Shown piece after piece: positions 52,871-61,221 of a DNA stretch of 64,000 bases (its first letter is position 1; each line of letters opens with the position of its first letter). A program made the position numbers and the translations under genes. Origin of the DNA: Thalassobaculum litoreum DSM 18839. Lineage in GTDB: Bacteria; Pseudomonadota; Alphaproteobacteria; Thalassobaculales; Thalassobaculaceae. The notes under the pieces are model-generated. The model was not told the origin of the DNA, did no database searches, and saw only the letters and a list, made by a program, of their open reading frames with translations. The stretch is from positions 1-64,000 of the forward strand of contig NZ_FNBW01000005.1 in the NCBI RefSeq assembly GCF_900102465.1. Reading direction: 5' to 3'.

Positions 52871-54040
52871 TCAGCCTTTGGCGGGCAGGCGGAGTTTGTC
52901 GCGGGAGACCGGGTGATCCCAATTCTCGCCGGCGACCAGCCGGGCGGCGAGCCAGCCCCAGTCGTCGGCGGATTTCGCGCCCTTGCCGTTGCCGCCCACG
53001 GCGACCGCGACGCGGCCGTCCTCGACCCAGTCGATATGCGGATAGCCGGTGGCGGTCCAGGCGACGGCGCAGGTATCCGTGTGCCAGTGGCTGGCGCGGG
53101 CGAGACCGGGGATCAGGGTGGTGAGAAAGTCTTGGAAGTCCCGACGGTTGTCGGCCGACCCGCTGCTCTTGAACCAGCGGGCGAAGTCGTCGCGGTTGCG
53201 CAGGTCGGCGTCGTCGGTGCTGCCGATGCCGATCTTCAGGTACAGGTGCCCGTCGGGATAGCGGATCGGCGGCAGGATATAGGCGCCGCTCTCCGCGTGT
53301 CCCATGGTCGGCATGTCGGCGAGCTCCCCGACGAGATCACCCTCGATCCGGGCCAGGGTGACGGTGCGGCCGAAGACCCGGAGCTTCAGGTCGACCGGGC
53401 TCAGGCCCCAGGCACCGGTGAAGGCGCCGGCGGCGACCAGCACCCGCTCGGCCCTGTGGACCGCGCCGGCAGCCGTCTCGACCTCGACCCCGCCGGGCAC
53501 CGGCCGGATGGCGGCGGCCTCGTCTGCGATGATCGTGGCGCCGCGCTTCTGGGCGGCGGTGCATTGCGCGGCGACCATGGCGCGCGGGCTCAGATGACCG
53601 GCCTTGCCGCCCTCATGCAGGCCGCGCGTGTCATCGGCGACGCTGAGGAACGGGAAGCGCCGGCGGATCGCGTCGGCGTCGAGCCATCCGGTCTGCGCGC
53701 CCAACGGCCGGCCGGCGGCCTCCGAGCGGTCGAGATAGTCGGAACCGGGACCGCTGATCCCGAGATAGCCCGACGGGGTGAAGAAGCGGATGCCGCTTTC
53801 CGCCTCGATCTCCTCGTAACGGTCGATGGAACGTTTGGCGGTCACCGCCCAGACCGGGTCCGGATCGACGGTCCGGGTCATCCGCCCCTCGTCGTAGTGG
53901 CTGGCGAAGACGCCGGTATGGGTGGCGCGGTCCTTGGGCTCGTCCGGGCCGAGCAGGGCGGCGCCGTCGGTCAGACCGGCCAGATGCCGCCCCGCGGCGC
54001 TGCCGATCAATCCGCGGCCGACAACGATGACCTTATGCAT
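52871..54040 (-). CDS. Second FAD-dependent amine-oxidase-type enzyme
   Basis: The 389-residue flavoprotein starts MHKVIVVGRGLIGSAAGRHL (FAD motif with Arg in place of the usual second Gly), has GHLSPRAMVAAQC, a middle part like sarcosine or N-methyl amino acid oxidases, and a C-terminal VAVGGNGKGAKSADDWG. GAGGAG lies ten bases before ATG 54040. It sits between the tandem GNAT gene and the phosphonate oxidase, so it likely acts on an N-methyl amine related to the operon substrate, but the substrate is not established. Confidence 0.75.
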   Translation of the reverse strand: MHKVIVVGRGLIGSAAGRHLAGLTDGAALLGPDEPKDRATHTGVFASHYDEGRMTRTVDPDPVWAVTAKRSIDRYEEIEAESGIRFFTPSGYLGISGPGSDYLDRSEAAGRPLGAQTGWLDADAIRRRFPFLSVADDTRGLHEGGKAGHLSPRAMVAAQCTAAQKRGATIIADEAAAIRPVPGGVEVETAAGAVHRAERVLVAAGAFTGAWGLSPVDLKLRVFGRTVTLARIEGDLVGELADMPTMGHAESGAYILPPIRYPDGHLYLKIGIGSTDDADLRNRDDFARWFKSSGSADNRRDFQDFLTTLIPGLARASHWHTDTCAVAWTATGYPHIDWVEDGRVAVAVGGNGKGAKSADDWGWLAARLVAGENWDHPVSRDKLRLPAKG

Positions 54041-54051
54041 GGGCGGGCTCC

Positions 54052-54888
54052 TCAACCGAGCGCGTGACTGGACAGGGCGAAGAGCCGGGCCTGGCCCGCC
54101 GGCTCGGGCCAGGAGCCGCGGACCATGACCGGCGAGTCGGCGCCGACGGCCGCGAGGCCCTGGTCTTCGATGAACCGGGCGAACCCGTCGCATCCGACGG
54201 GCGCATCGACCCGCACGAAGCCGGGCAGGGCGAGGGCGCGGAACAGCCGGATCGCGTCCGTCTCCGATCCGGCGACGATCGGGCCGACCACGGTGCCGCG
54301 CCCGAAGTTGCGTTCGATCGCATAACCGGCGATGCCCGAGCCTGGGTCGATCACCGCGACGCGCCCGATCTCGCTCAGCGCCTGCAGGGCGTCGGCGCGT
54401 CCGGCACCGAAGGCGGTCCGGTCGAGGGACAGGATGGCCGGCATGTCGTCCGGCGTCGCCGGGCGGATCTGCGGATCGGGGGCAGGACGTCCTTCGCAGG
54501 TCCCCTGATACTGACGACAGGCGCCGACCGTCTCGAAGCCCAGCTTGTCGTAGAGCGGCTTCCCCGCCTCGGTGGCGAGCAGCATCATCGAGCGGTCGGC
54601 CGCATCGTCCAGCACCTGCTGTACCAGCCGGCGGCCGATACCGCGACCCTGGCTGTCGGGATTGACCATCACCAGTCCCAATCGGGCGGCGGCGGGCTCG
54701 AACGCCCACCACAGGGCCACGCCCTGCAGGCTGCCGGCCTCGTCCTTGGCGGCATGCCCGGCGCCCAGGCGCATGAACAGGTCTATATCCTCGCGTCGAT
54801 GCGGCCACCGCAGCAGCTTCACAAGCTCGGTGACGGCATCGAGGTCGTCCGGTTGAACGGTGCCGTAGTGAAGCGGGGAGGCGGTCAT
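54052..54888 (-). CDS. Tandem GNAT acetyltransferase
   Basis: The 278-residue product has two GNAT domains: the first with MVNPDSQGRGIGRRLVQQVLDD (near 85-105) and GFETVGACRQYQG, the second in the C-terminal half (DDMPAILSLDRTAF, VAVIDPGSGIAGYAIERNFGRG). The second resembles the C-terminal acetyltransferase domains that complete a two-domain enzyme. The ATG at 54888 overlaps the GntR stop (ATGA), so the two are coupled. Substrate unknown; acetylation of an aminophosphonate would fit the operon. Confidence 0.78.
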   Translation of the reverse strand: MTASPLHYGTVQPDDLDAVTELVKLLRWPHRREDIDLFMRLGAGHAAKDEAGSLQGVALWWAFEPAAARLGLVMVNPDSQGRGIGRRLVQQVLDDAADRSMMLLATEAGKPLYDKLGFETVGACRQYQGTCEGRPAPDPQIRPATPDDMPAILSLDRTAFGAGRADALQALSEIGRVAVIDPGSGIAGYAIERNFGRGTVVGPIVAGSETDAIRLFRALALPGFVRVDAPVGCDGFARFIEDQGLAAVGADSPVMVRGSWPEPAGQARLFALSSHALG

Positions 54889-55604
54889 CGATCCTGTCTC
54901 TGCTCGGCGTCGGGGGCTGCGTCGGGGGCGTCCTGGCGCAGGCGACGCAGGATCGCGGCGGGGTCGCCGAAATGGCGATGAAGTTCCGGCAGGATGACCT
55001 CCACCGGCGCGGAGCCGATAAGCTCCGCCAGGCGGAAATGCTCCACGGCGAGATCGTCGCGGCTGCGATAGCCCCCCATCAGCCGGTGCAGGCACAGCCG
55101 GGTCTCGGCCTGCACCGTGGCGTAGGTGCGCGACAGCCGCAGGCTGCCGGCGGCATCAACCAGGGTGCGGTGATATTCCAGGTCGAGATCGCCGCCGCGG
55201 GCGTGGTCGCCGCCGCGCATCGCCCGGTCCATGCGCTCGGAAATGACGGTCAGCCGCCGGGCGGTGGCGGCCCGGTCGCCGCCGCCCCCGTCGTCGCCGC
55301 CGACCAGGCGCCGGATCGCGGCCTCCTCCAGGCTGGCGCGCACGAAGAAGACGTCGAGCATGTCGTCCTCGCTCAGGTCGACCACGAAGACGCCGCGATG
55401 GGGAATGCTCTTCAGCAGCCCCTCCTGCACCAGCCGCTGCATCGCCTCGCGCAGGGGGCCGCGGCTGATCCCGAGGCTCAGGGCCAGTTCCACCTCGTGG
55501 AGTTGCTCGCCCGGGCCATGGGTGCCGGCAAGGATGTCGCCGCGCAGACGTTCCGCCACCTGGACGGAGAGGGTGAGCTTCTCGATCGGTCTGGGTGCGC
55601 CCAT
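54885..55604 (-). CDS. GntR-family regulator (FCD-type)
   Basis: The 239-residue protein has an N-terminal winged helix (SVQVAERLRGDILAG, ELALSLGISRGPLREAMQRLVQEGLL, about 12-60) and a helical ligand domain of the FCD type (MLDVFFVRASLEEAAIRRL, later HRTLVDAAGS). The ligand is unknown but would be an operon metabolite. It starts four bases from the HAD gene stop and overlaps the GNAT gene, so it is part of the same minus-strand unit and probably controls it. Confidence 0.88.
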   Translation of the reverse strand: MGAPRPIEKLTLSVQVAERLRGDILAGTHGPGEQLHEVELALSLGISRGPLREAMQRLVQEGLLKSIPHRGVFVVDLSEDDMLDVFFVRASLEEAAIRRLVGGDDGGGGDRAATARRLTVISERMDRAMRGGDHARGGDLDLEYHRTLVDAAGSLRLSRTYATVQAETRLCLHRLMGGYRSRDDLAVEHFRLAELIGSAPVEVILPELHRHFGDPAAILRRLRQDAPDAAPDAEQRQDR

Positions 55605-55608
55605 GGAC

Positions 55609-56277
55609 TCAGAGCCCCAGGAGGCCGGGCAGGCCGCCGATATCGCGGATCGCCTGGTAGCCATAGGCCGGATTGCCCGGCCCATGGCCGCGCTCCACGA
55701 ACACCCGCCGGGCGATGTGCAGGTCATGGGCGGTCATCAGGTCGTAGCGCAGGCTGGAGGAGACATGCATCACATGCTCCGGCCCGCAGCCGAGCGTGTC
55801 GAACATATACTCGAAGGCCCGGAAGCGCGGCTTGTAGGCCTGCGCCTGTTCGGCGGTCAGGACTGCGTGGAACGGGGCGCCGAGCTTGTCCACGTTCGAC
55901 TGGATCTGACTGTCGGAGGCGTTCGACAGCGCCACCAGCGGCAGCTTCTCCGCCGCGCGGGCGAGGCCGGCCGGAACATCCGCATGCGGTCCCCAGCTCG
56001 GGATCGCCTCGACGATGGCCTGGGCGTCCTCGGCCCGGAAGGCTACGCTCCAGCGTTTGCAGGTGCGCTCCAGCGAGCGGTGCAGCACCTCCGGATACGG
56101 CTTCCACGCCCCCAGCACCTCGTCGAACCGGTAGGCGCTGAAATCGGCCAGGAAGGCCTCTATGGCGCCGGCATCGATCCGGTCGGCGAGCCGTTCCCGG
56201 GTAACGTCGCCGACCCGGAAGTTTGTCAGCGTGCCGTAGCAGTCGAAGGTGATGTAGCGGATCTGGGACAGGGACAT
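55609..56277 (-). CDS. HAD hydrolase, haloacid dehalogenase type II-like
   Basis: The 222-residue protein has the nucleophile motif ITFDCYGTLTNF (Asp near 10), the Ser in LVALSNASDSQIQ, the Lys in YKPRFRAFEYM and a cap with PYPEVLHRSLERT, the type II haloacid dehalogenase arrangement. It heads the operon with the GntR regulator. ATG 56277 has GAGGCGG before it. It may act on a halogenated or phosphorylated intermediate; L-2-haloacid activity is not assured. Confidence 0.82.
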   Translation of the reverse strand: MSLSQIRYITFDCYGTLTNFRVGDVTRERLADRIDAGAIEAFLADFSAYRFDEVLGAWKPYPEVLHRSLERTCKRWSVAFRAEDAQAIVEAIPSWGPHADVPAGLARAAEKLPLVALSNASDSQIQSNVDKLGAPFHAVLTAEQAQAYKPRFRAFEYMFDTLGCGPEHVMHVSSSLRYDLMTAHDLHIARRVFVERGHGPGNPAYGYQAIRDIGGLPGLLGL

Positions 56278-56458
56278 GGCGCCGCCTCGATGTTGATCGG
56301 GGCCACCTTCCATTCAGATTGTAAGATTGTCAACAATCAGTCTCACGGCGAAAGCCGCGATGACGGAAACAGGCGGCGATCCGACGAAAACGCCCCAACG
56401 CGTCGGGCAAGTCGGCCTATGCTTGAGGGGCGCAACGGGCGGTGCGGGCGGAGGGGTG

Positions 56459-57856
56459 ATGTTCCTGTCGGTTTTCGACATCTTCAAGATCGGCGTCGGC
56501 CCGTCCTCCTCCCACACCATGGGGCCGATGCTGGCCGCCGCCCGGTTTCTCTCCGTCCTGAGGCAGGCCGGCGGATGCGCCCCGACTGGCCTGCGGGTGA
56601 CCCTGTACGGTTCGCTGGCCTTCACCGGCAAGGGGCACGCGACCGACCGGGCGGTGATCCTGGGTTTGATCGGCATGCGGCCCGAGACCCTGAATCCCGA
56701 CCTGGCCGACGCCCTGGTCGCCGAGGTGCACGCGCGTGGACGGCTCGAGGTCGAGGGGATCGGACCGCTCGCCTTCGCGCCCGAGACCGATCTCGTCTTC
56801 GACTACGGCGACCCGTTGCCCGGTCACGCCAACGGACTGGTGATCGATGCCCTGAACGCGGCCGGCGAGCGCGTTCTGTCGGAGACGTACTATTCCGTCG
56901 GCGGCGGCTTCGTGGTGACCGCCGCGGAGTTGTCCGAACAGCAGGCCGGCGACCCGGAGGGTCTCGGGGCGGAGAAGGAGAACCTGGGTTATCCCTATCC
57001 CTTCGGCTCGGCGGCGGAGATGCTGGCCATGGGTGCGCGGGCGGGGCTCAGCATCGCCGAGATGAAGCGCGCCAACGAGACCGTCGCCTATGGGATCGGG
57101 CTGGACGCGGCGCTCGACCGCGTGCTGGACGCGATGGACGACTGCATCGATCGCGGCCTGTCCGGTACCGGCATCCTGCCCGGCGGACTGAAGGTCCGGC
57201 GTCGGGCCAAGGCGATCCACGACGCGCTGCTGGCCGAGCGCGGCCTGAACCAGGTTCAGCCGCATGCGGTGAACGACTGGATGAGCGTCTACGCCATGGC
57301 GGTGAACGAGGAGAACGCCGCCGGCGGTCGGGTCGTCACCTCGCCCACCAACGGCGCGGCCGGCGTGGTCCCGGCGGTGCTGCGCTACTACCGCGACCAT
57401 TGCATCGGAGCGAGCCGGGACGGGCAGCGCGACATTCTGCTGGTGGCGGCGGCCATCGGCGGGTTGATCAAGCACAACGCCTCGATTTCCGGCGCCGAGG
57501 TCGGCTGCCAGGGGGAGGTGGGGTCGGCCTCCGCCATGGCGGCGGGCGGCCTGTGCGCGGCGCTCGGCGGCACCAACGCCCAGGTGGAGAACGCCGCCGA
57601 GATCGCTCTCGAGCATCATCTCGGCATGACCTGCGATCCGGCCGGCGGCCTGGTCCAGGTCCCCTGCATCGAGCGCAATGCCCTGGGCGCGATCAAGGCG
57701 GTGTCGTCCGCCAGCCTGGCGCTGCGCGGGGACGGTCAGCACTTCATGCCGCTCGACAACTGCGTCCGGGTGATGCTGGAGACCGGCCGCGACATGAGCC
57801 TGAAGTACAAGGAAACCTCCACCGGCGGCATCGCGGTGAACCTGCCGGAGTGCTGA
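56459..57856 (+). CDS. sdaA: L-serine ammonia-lyase (iron-sulfur type)
   Basis: The 465-residue enzyme has the N-terminal substrate segment [15 protein letters not shown] and the C-terminal Fe-S Cys residues in [16 protein letters not shown], with [19 protein letters not shown]. It deaminates L-serine to pyruvate in the cytosol. ATG 56459 has a GGAGGGG ribosome binding site and starts the family N-terminus [12 protein letters not shown]; an in-frame ATG at 56327 is upstream without support. It diverges from the phosphonate operon. Confidence 0.95.
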   Translation: MFLSVFDIFKIGVGPSSSHTMGPMLAAARFLSVLRQAGGCAPTGLRVTLYGSLAFTGKGHATDRAVILGLIGMRPETLNPDLADALVAEVHARGRLEVEGIGPLAFAPETDLVFDYGDPLPGHANGLVIDALNAAGERVLSETYYSVGGGFVVTAAELSEQQAGDPEGLGAEKENLGYPYPFGSAAEMLAMGARAGLSIAEMKRANETVAYGIGLDAALDRVLDAMDDCIDRGLSGTGILPGGLKVRRRAKAIHDALLAERGLNQVQPHAVNDWMSVYAMAVNEENAAGGRVVTSPTNGAAGVVPAVLRYYRDHCIGASRDGQRDILLVAAAIGGLIKHNASISGAEVGCQGEVGSASAMAAGGLCAALGGTNAQVENAAEIALEHHLGMTCDPAGGLVQVPCIERNALGAIKAVSSASLALRGDGQHFMPLDNCVRVMLETGRDMSLKYKETSTGGIAVNLPEC

Positions 57857-57977
57857 CCGACCCGCCGACGCGGACGTCGCCGGTCGGACAGTCGGCGGGG
57901 AAATCGCCGCGACCCGTTGGATTTCCGCCGATTTCGATCGGCGTCGAAGGTTTCCGCCGCGTACTACGCAAAAAATT

Positions 57978-58002
57978 GGAACCGTTCGCCTTGTCTTGCG
58001 TT
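57978..58002 (+). promoter_or_regulatory. EcfG-type (general stress) promoter, GGAAC-N16-CGTT
   Basis: GGAAC at 57978-57982 and CGTT at 57999-58002, spaced by 16 bases, match the consensus used by EcfG-type sigma factors in alphaproteobacteria. It is about 140 bases before the start at 58150 of the DUF3185-like gene, with no other gene between, so stress regulation of that gene is expected. Confidence 0.75.
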
Positions 58003-58149
58003 TCATTGACGCGGCGGGGATCTGAATAACGCGATCCGACAGAACTCGAAAAACGTTCACGGAATAATCGGATCATGTTTTCCGTCCTGCCTATGTCGAA
58101 ACCAAGTGGCGAGGGGTTGTCCGGTCGCCAGATCGATTGGGAGAAGTGG

Positions 58150-58356
58150 ATGTTTTCGACACGTGTTGGTGGACTTGCCGTTGCCGTGGTCGGTGGCGTG
58201 TTTCTGGCTCTCGGCGTGAGCGCGGCTGATGCCCCGCTTGCCGAGCTGAGGCACGGGCTCACGGGGCAGTATTCGGACCGGACGATGCTGCAGATCGTCG
58301 GTGGCTCCGCCGCACTGGTCATTGGGTCCCTGGTGGCGCTTCGGGCGCGCTCGTGA
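58150..58356 (+). CDS. Small two-helix membrane protein (DUF3185-like)
   Basis: From ATG 58150 (GGGAGAAG before it) the 68-residue protein has two hydrophobic segments (VGGLAVAVVGGVFLALGVSAA; IVGGSAALVIGSLVAL) around a polar loop LRHGLTGQYSDRTMLQ. The order and the loop resemble the DUF3185 family of small stress-linked membrane proteins. An in-frame ATG at 58075 would add 25 polar residues. The EcfG-type promoter upstream and OmpA downstream support an envelope stress role. Confidence 0.7.
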   Translation: MFSTRVGGLAVAVVGGVFLALGVSAADAPLAELRHGLTGQYSDRTMLQIVGGSAALVIGSLVALRARS

Positions 58357-58416
58357 CCTGAGTACCCGCAATCGAAACTTCTACCCGTGATTCAGAAAGA
58401 ACGAAGGAGAACCATA

Positions 58417-59361
58417 ATGCGTAAATCCGTGATGTATGCCGTGCCGATCGCTCTGGTGACGCTGATGTCCGTCGGCTCCACTGCTGCCCAGGCCAATGAC
58501 GGTGTTCTGTTCCCGAACGTCCATGCCATGCGCATGGCGCAGCCGACCGGCGGCAACTTCAACCAGGAGCTGGTCAAGGAGTACAAGGAGATCGCCCTCT
58601 TCGAGGCCGACGAGATGTACGACTGGTTCGATGCCGAGAACCACGCGACCAAGGGCGTGATGGCCCAGGGCGGCAAGACTCCGATGCCGTACGACCCGGA
58701 GAACTGGGGTATCGAGAACGGCGCGAAGATGGCCGAGCTGAAGTCGGCCCGCACCGAGCTGGTCGGCCTGCTGGATGCCGGCGGCCGCGAGATGGCTCCG
58801 TCCGAGGCCGCCATCGCCCAGGCAAAGTACGACTGCTGGGTCGAGCAGCAGGAAGAGGGTCACCAGCCGACCCACATCGCGGCGTGCCGTGACACCTTCC
58901 TCGCCGCTCTGCAGAACCTGAAGTCCGCGATGGAGCCGAAGGTCGCGACCACCGATGTGACCCAGACCTACGCCGAGGTTGCCCGCGAGATCGTCTACTT
59001 CGATTTCGACAAGGACAACATCAACCCGGACGCGCAGGCCAAGATCGACGCCTTCGTGATGGAGATGCGGAAGCTGAAGGGCATCACGCTGTTCATCACC
59101 GGTCACACCGACACCTCCGGCTCGAATGCCTACAACAAGGACCTGTCCGCCCGCCGCGCCGCGAACGTGCGTGCCGAGCTGGACCGCCAGGGCATGGCCA
59201 CCGGTGATATCGACGACCTTGAGATCGCCGCCGACGGTGAGGAGAACCTGGCCGTGCAGACCGGCGACGGTGTCCGCGAGCAGCTGAACCGCCGCGTCGA
59301 GATCATCGCCCAGGGCGCGGTGACCGAGACCTCCAGGGTCACGACCGTCACCACCAACTAA
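58417..59361 (+). CDS. OmpA-family outer-membrane lipoprotein-like protein
   Basis: The 314-residue exported protein has a signal peptide (MRKSVMYAVPIALVTLMSVG, cut after AQA), a helical middle (about 30-185) with two Cys (YDCWVEQQ, AACRDTF), and a C-terminal OmpA peptidoglycan-binding domain: YFDFDKDNINPDAQ, TGHTDTSGSNAYNKDLSARRA and the Arg in LNRRVEI. It lacks the N-terminal beta-barrel of E. coli OmpA and has no lipobox, so it is a periplasmic or peptidoglycan-anchored protein. Strong AAGGAGA, a near-optimal codon pattern and a strong terminator suggest high expression. Confidence 0.85.
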   Translation: MRKSVMYAVPIALVTLMSVGSTAAQANDGVLFPNVHAMRMAQPTGGNFNQELVKEYKEIALFEADEMYDWFDAENHATKGVMAQGGKTPMPYDPENWGIENGAKMAELKSARTELVGLLDAGGREMAPSEAAIAQAKYDCWVEQQEEGHQPTHIAACRDTFLAALQNLKSAMEPKVATTDVTQTYAEVAREIVYFDFDKDNINPDAQAKIDAFVMEMRKLKGITLFITGHTDTSGSNAYNKDLSARRAANVRAELDRQGMATGDIDDLEIAADGEENLAVQTGDGVREQLNRRVEIIAQGAVTETSRVTTVTTN

Positions 59362-59387
59362 GACAGTCTTTCCAGACTATCGACTTG

Positions 59388-59419
59388 GGACCCCAGCCTC
59401 GCGGCTGGGGTCCTTTTTT
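59388..59419 (+). terminator. Strong intrinsic terminator of the OmpA gene
   Basis: Arms 59388-59398 and 59403-59413 pair perfectly over 11 bases with loop TCGC and are followed by six T residues (59414-59419). Confidence 0.95.
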
Positions 59420-59541
59420 GCGTTCCAACAATCGTTCTTCGTGTCCTTTCTGTGGCAACCTGTGACAACGCTGTGCATCGCTTGAAAGCGCCTGTTTTCT
59501 GAAATAGATCAGCTACATCGTCGAAATTCGGAGTAGCTGAA

Positions 59542-59790
59542 ATGTCCCCGAAGAACGTTGTCAAATCTATATCCGCATTCCTCGTCGCCGGTGTTCTTCT
59601 TGGCGGCTGTTCCAATCTCAATAATCGCGAACAGAGAACTCTTTCCGGCGGCGCGCTCGGCGCCGGCGTCGGTGTCGCCGCGGGCGCTCTGACCGGCGGC
59701 AGCTGGTTCGCCGGCGGCCTGATCGGCGGGGCCGCCGGTGCGGCGATCGGCGCCTTTACCAGCGAGGACGAGGTCAAGGTCAATCCGTGA
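59542..59790 (+). CDS. Small glycine-zipper lipoprotein
   Basis: The 82-residue product has a signal with lipobox LLGGC (Cys near 23) and a mature part made of Gly/Ala-rich zippers (GGALGAGVGVAAGALTGG, GGLIGGAAGAAIGAF). Such proteins insert in or span the outer membrane or oligomerise in the envelope. GGAG lies well before the ATG. It follows OmpA but after a strong terminator, so it has its own promoter. No specific function can be assigned. Confidence 0.85.
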   Translation: MSPKNVVKSISAFLVAGVLLGGCSNLNNREQRTLSGGALGAGVGVAAGALTGGSWFAGGLIGGAAGAAIGAFTSEDEVKVNP

Positions 59791-59919
59791 CCCTCACCCA
59801 CCCCGGTCCGGGACCGTCGGTCCCCGACACCGGCCGGGTCCTCCCGCGAATCTCCGGATGATTGAGAGTGACATGCTGAGAGGATTGACAGAAACGGGCG
59901 GTGAGGCGATGTCTCATCG

Positions 59920-60459
59920 ATGCGCCTGTTCATCGCTACCGCTTGTGTCCTATCGCTGGCTGCCTGCGCCGGAACGTCCGGCCGTCAGGAAGCGGCGATC
60001 GGCGTTCAGCCGAATGCCAAGCCGGCCGAGGGAACCGGCGTGCGGGCGCCCGTGCCCGAACCGCGCCCCCCTGTGCCCCGGCGATCGCCCGACTCCGGCA
60101 AAAGCCCCGGCTCCGGCAAGAACAGCGCCGCCGCGCCGAGCGGCCAGGACCAGTCCGGTTCCGGCATCCCGGCCGCATCGGTCACAACTCGTCCGCCCGT
60201 CGATATGGACACGCTCGCCGGCGCGGACCGGCCGCGGCTCCAGTCCGTTCTCGGGCCGGCCGACGAGGTCCGCGACCAGCCTCCGGGCGAGGTCTGGATC
60301 TACCGCGAAGGCGGATGCTCGGTTGAGCTCTATCTCTTCCCGCAGATCTCCGCGTCGCAATACGCCGTCCTCGGGCATAAGTTCCTGCCCTCTTCCCTCG
60401 GCGAAGAGGAGCGCACGGCATGCTTAACGAAGTTAGCTTCGAGGACACGTGCTTCGTAA
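59920..60459 (+). CDS. Pro-rich lipoprotein overlapping the ChvI-like regulator
   Basis: The 179-residue product has a lipobox LAAC (Cys16), a long Pro/Ser/Gly-rich linker (about 45-95), and a compact C-terminal domain (LAGADRPRLQSVLGPADEVR, then PPGEVWIYREGGCSVELYLFPQ) reminiscent of small outer-membrane assembly (SmpA/BamE-like) folds. The last 40 bases overlap the response regulator gene start, so the two are translationally linked. That suggests an envelope sensor role with the two-component pair; this is inference. Confidence 0.72.
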   Translation: MRLFIATACVLSLAACAGTSGRQEAAIGVQPNAKPAEGTGVRAPVPEPRPPVPRRSPDSGKSPGSGKNSAAAPSGQDQSGSGIPAASVTTRPPVDMDTLAGADRPRLQSVLGPADEVRDQPPGEVWIYREGGCSVELYLFPQISASQYAVLGHKFLPSSLGEEERTACLTKLASRTRAS

Positions 60460-61214
60460 TGCCACCCGGTCCCCCCGCACGCGTCCTTATCGTCGATGAC
60501 GACGCTCTTATTCTCGAGACCCTGGCGATCAATCTCGAGGATAACGGCATCGAGACCGAGACGGCGGAGTCCGGCGAGGCGGCCATGCGCCGGCTGTCGG
60601 AGGACGCGAATTTCGACCTGGTGATCCTGGACTGGAAGATGCCGGGCATGTCCGGGCTGGATACGCTGAAGGCTATGAACGCGGCCGGACTCGACCTGCC
60701 GGCGATCATCCTGACCAGTTTGACCGACCAGATCTTCGAGGAGTCGGCACTGGCGACCGGGGCGGTGGACTTCGTGGACAAGTCCCGCAGCTTCTCCATC
60801 GTGCTGCGCCGGGTGCAGATCATCCTGTCCGGCGTGCGCGGCCGGAACAGTTCGGGCGAGGACGAGGGATCCGGGGGCGTCGGCGAGGCGGGCCGCATCG
60901 TCGTCGGCGCGCTCACCCTGGACCGCAAGGCCGGACGGGCGTTCTGGAACGACGCGCAGGTGCCGCTCACCCTGACCGAGTACCAGCTTGTCGACGAACT
61001 GGCCTCCAAGCCGGGACGCGATATCAAGTATCGCGACCTGTACAACCTGGTGCATGGCGAGAACTTTTTCGTCGGCACCGGCGGCGACGGCTACCGCGCG
61101 AATGTCCGCAGCTTCGTGAAGCGAATACGACAGAAGTTCAAGGACATGGACGAGAGCTTCGAGCAGATAGAGAACTATCCGGGTTTCGGCTATCGCTGGC
61201 GCGAGCCGGAATAG
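60420..61214 (+). CDS. chvI: ChvI-type response regulator
   Basis: The 264-residue regulator has a receiver with Asp71 in LVILDWKMPG and a C-terminal OmpR-type winged helix that is distinctive of ChvI/ExoS systems (LTLTEYQLVDELASKPGRDIKY, DLYNLVHGE, GYRANVRSFVKRIRQKF, ENYPGFGYRW). It would control envelope, exopolysaccharide or acid-stress genes. The gene overlaps the lipoprotein gene by 40 bases, and the kinase follows seven bases after its stop. Confidence 0.9.
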   Translation: MLNEVSFEDTCFVMPPGPPARVLIVDDDALILETLAINLEDNGIETETAESGEAAMRRLSEDANFDLVILDWKMPGMSGLDTLKAMNAAGLDLPAIILTSLTDQIFEESALATGAVDFVDKSRSFSIVLRRVQIILSGVRGRNSSGEDEGSGGVGEAGRIVVGALTLDRKAGRAFWNDAQVPLTLTEYQLVDELASKPGRDIKYRDLYNLVHGENFFVGTGGDGYRANVRSFVKRIRQKFKDMDESFEQIENYPGFGYRWREPE

Positions 61215-61221
61215 GCGATCG

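Noticed and set aside
59422-59437. GTTC-N8-GTTC after the OmpA terminator, like a LexA box
   Set aside because: The spacer is eight rather than seven bases, and it is placed after a terminator and not near a promoter.
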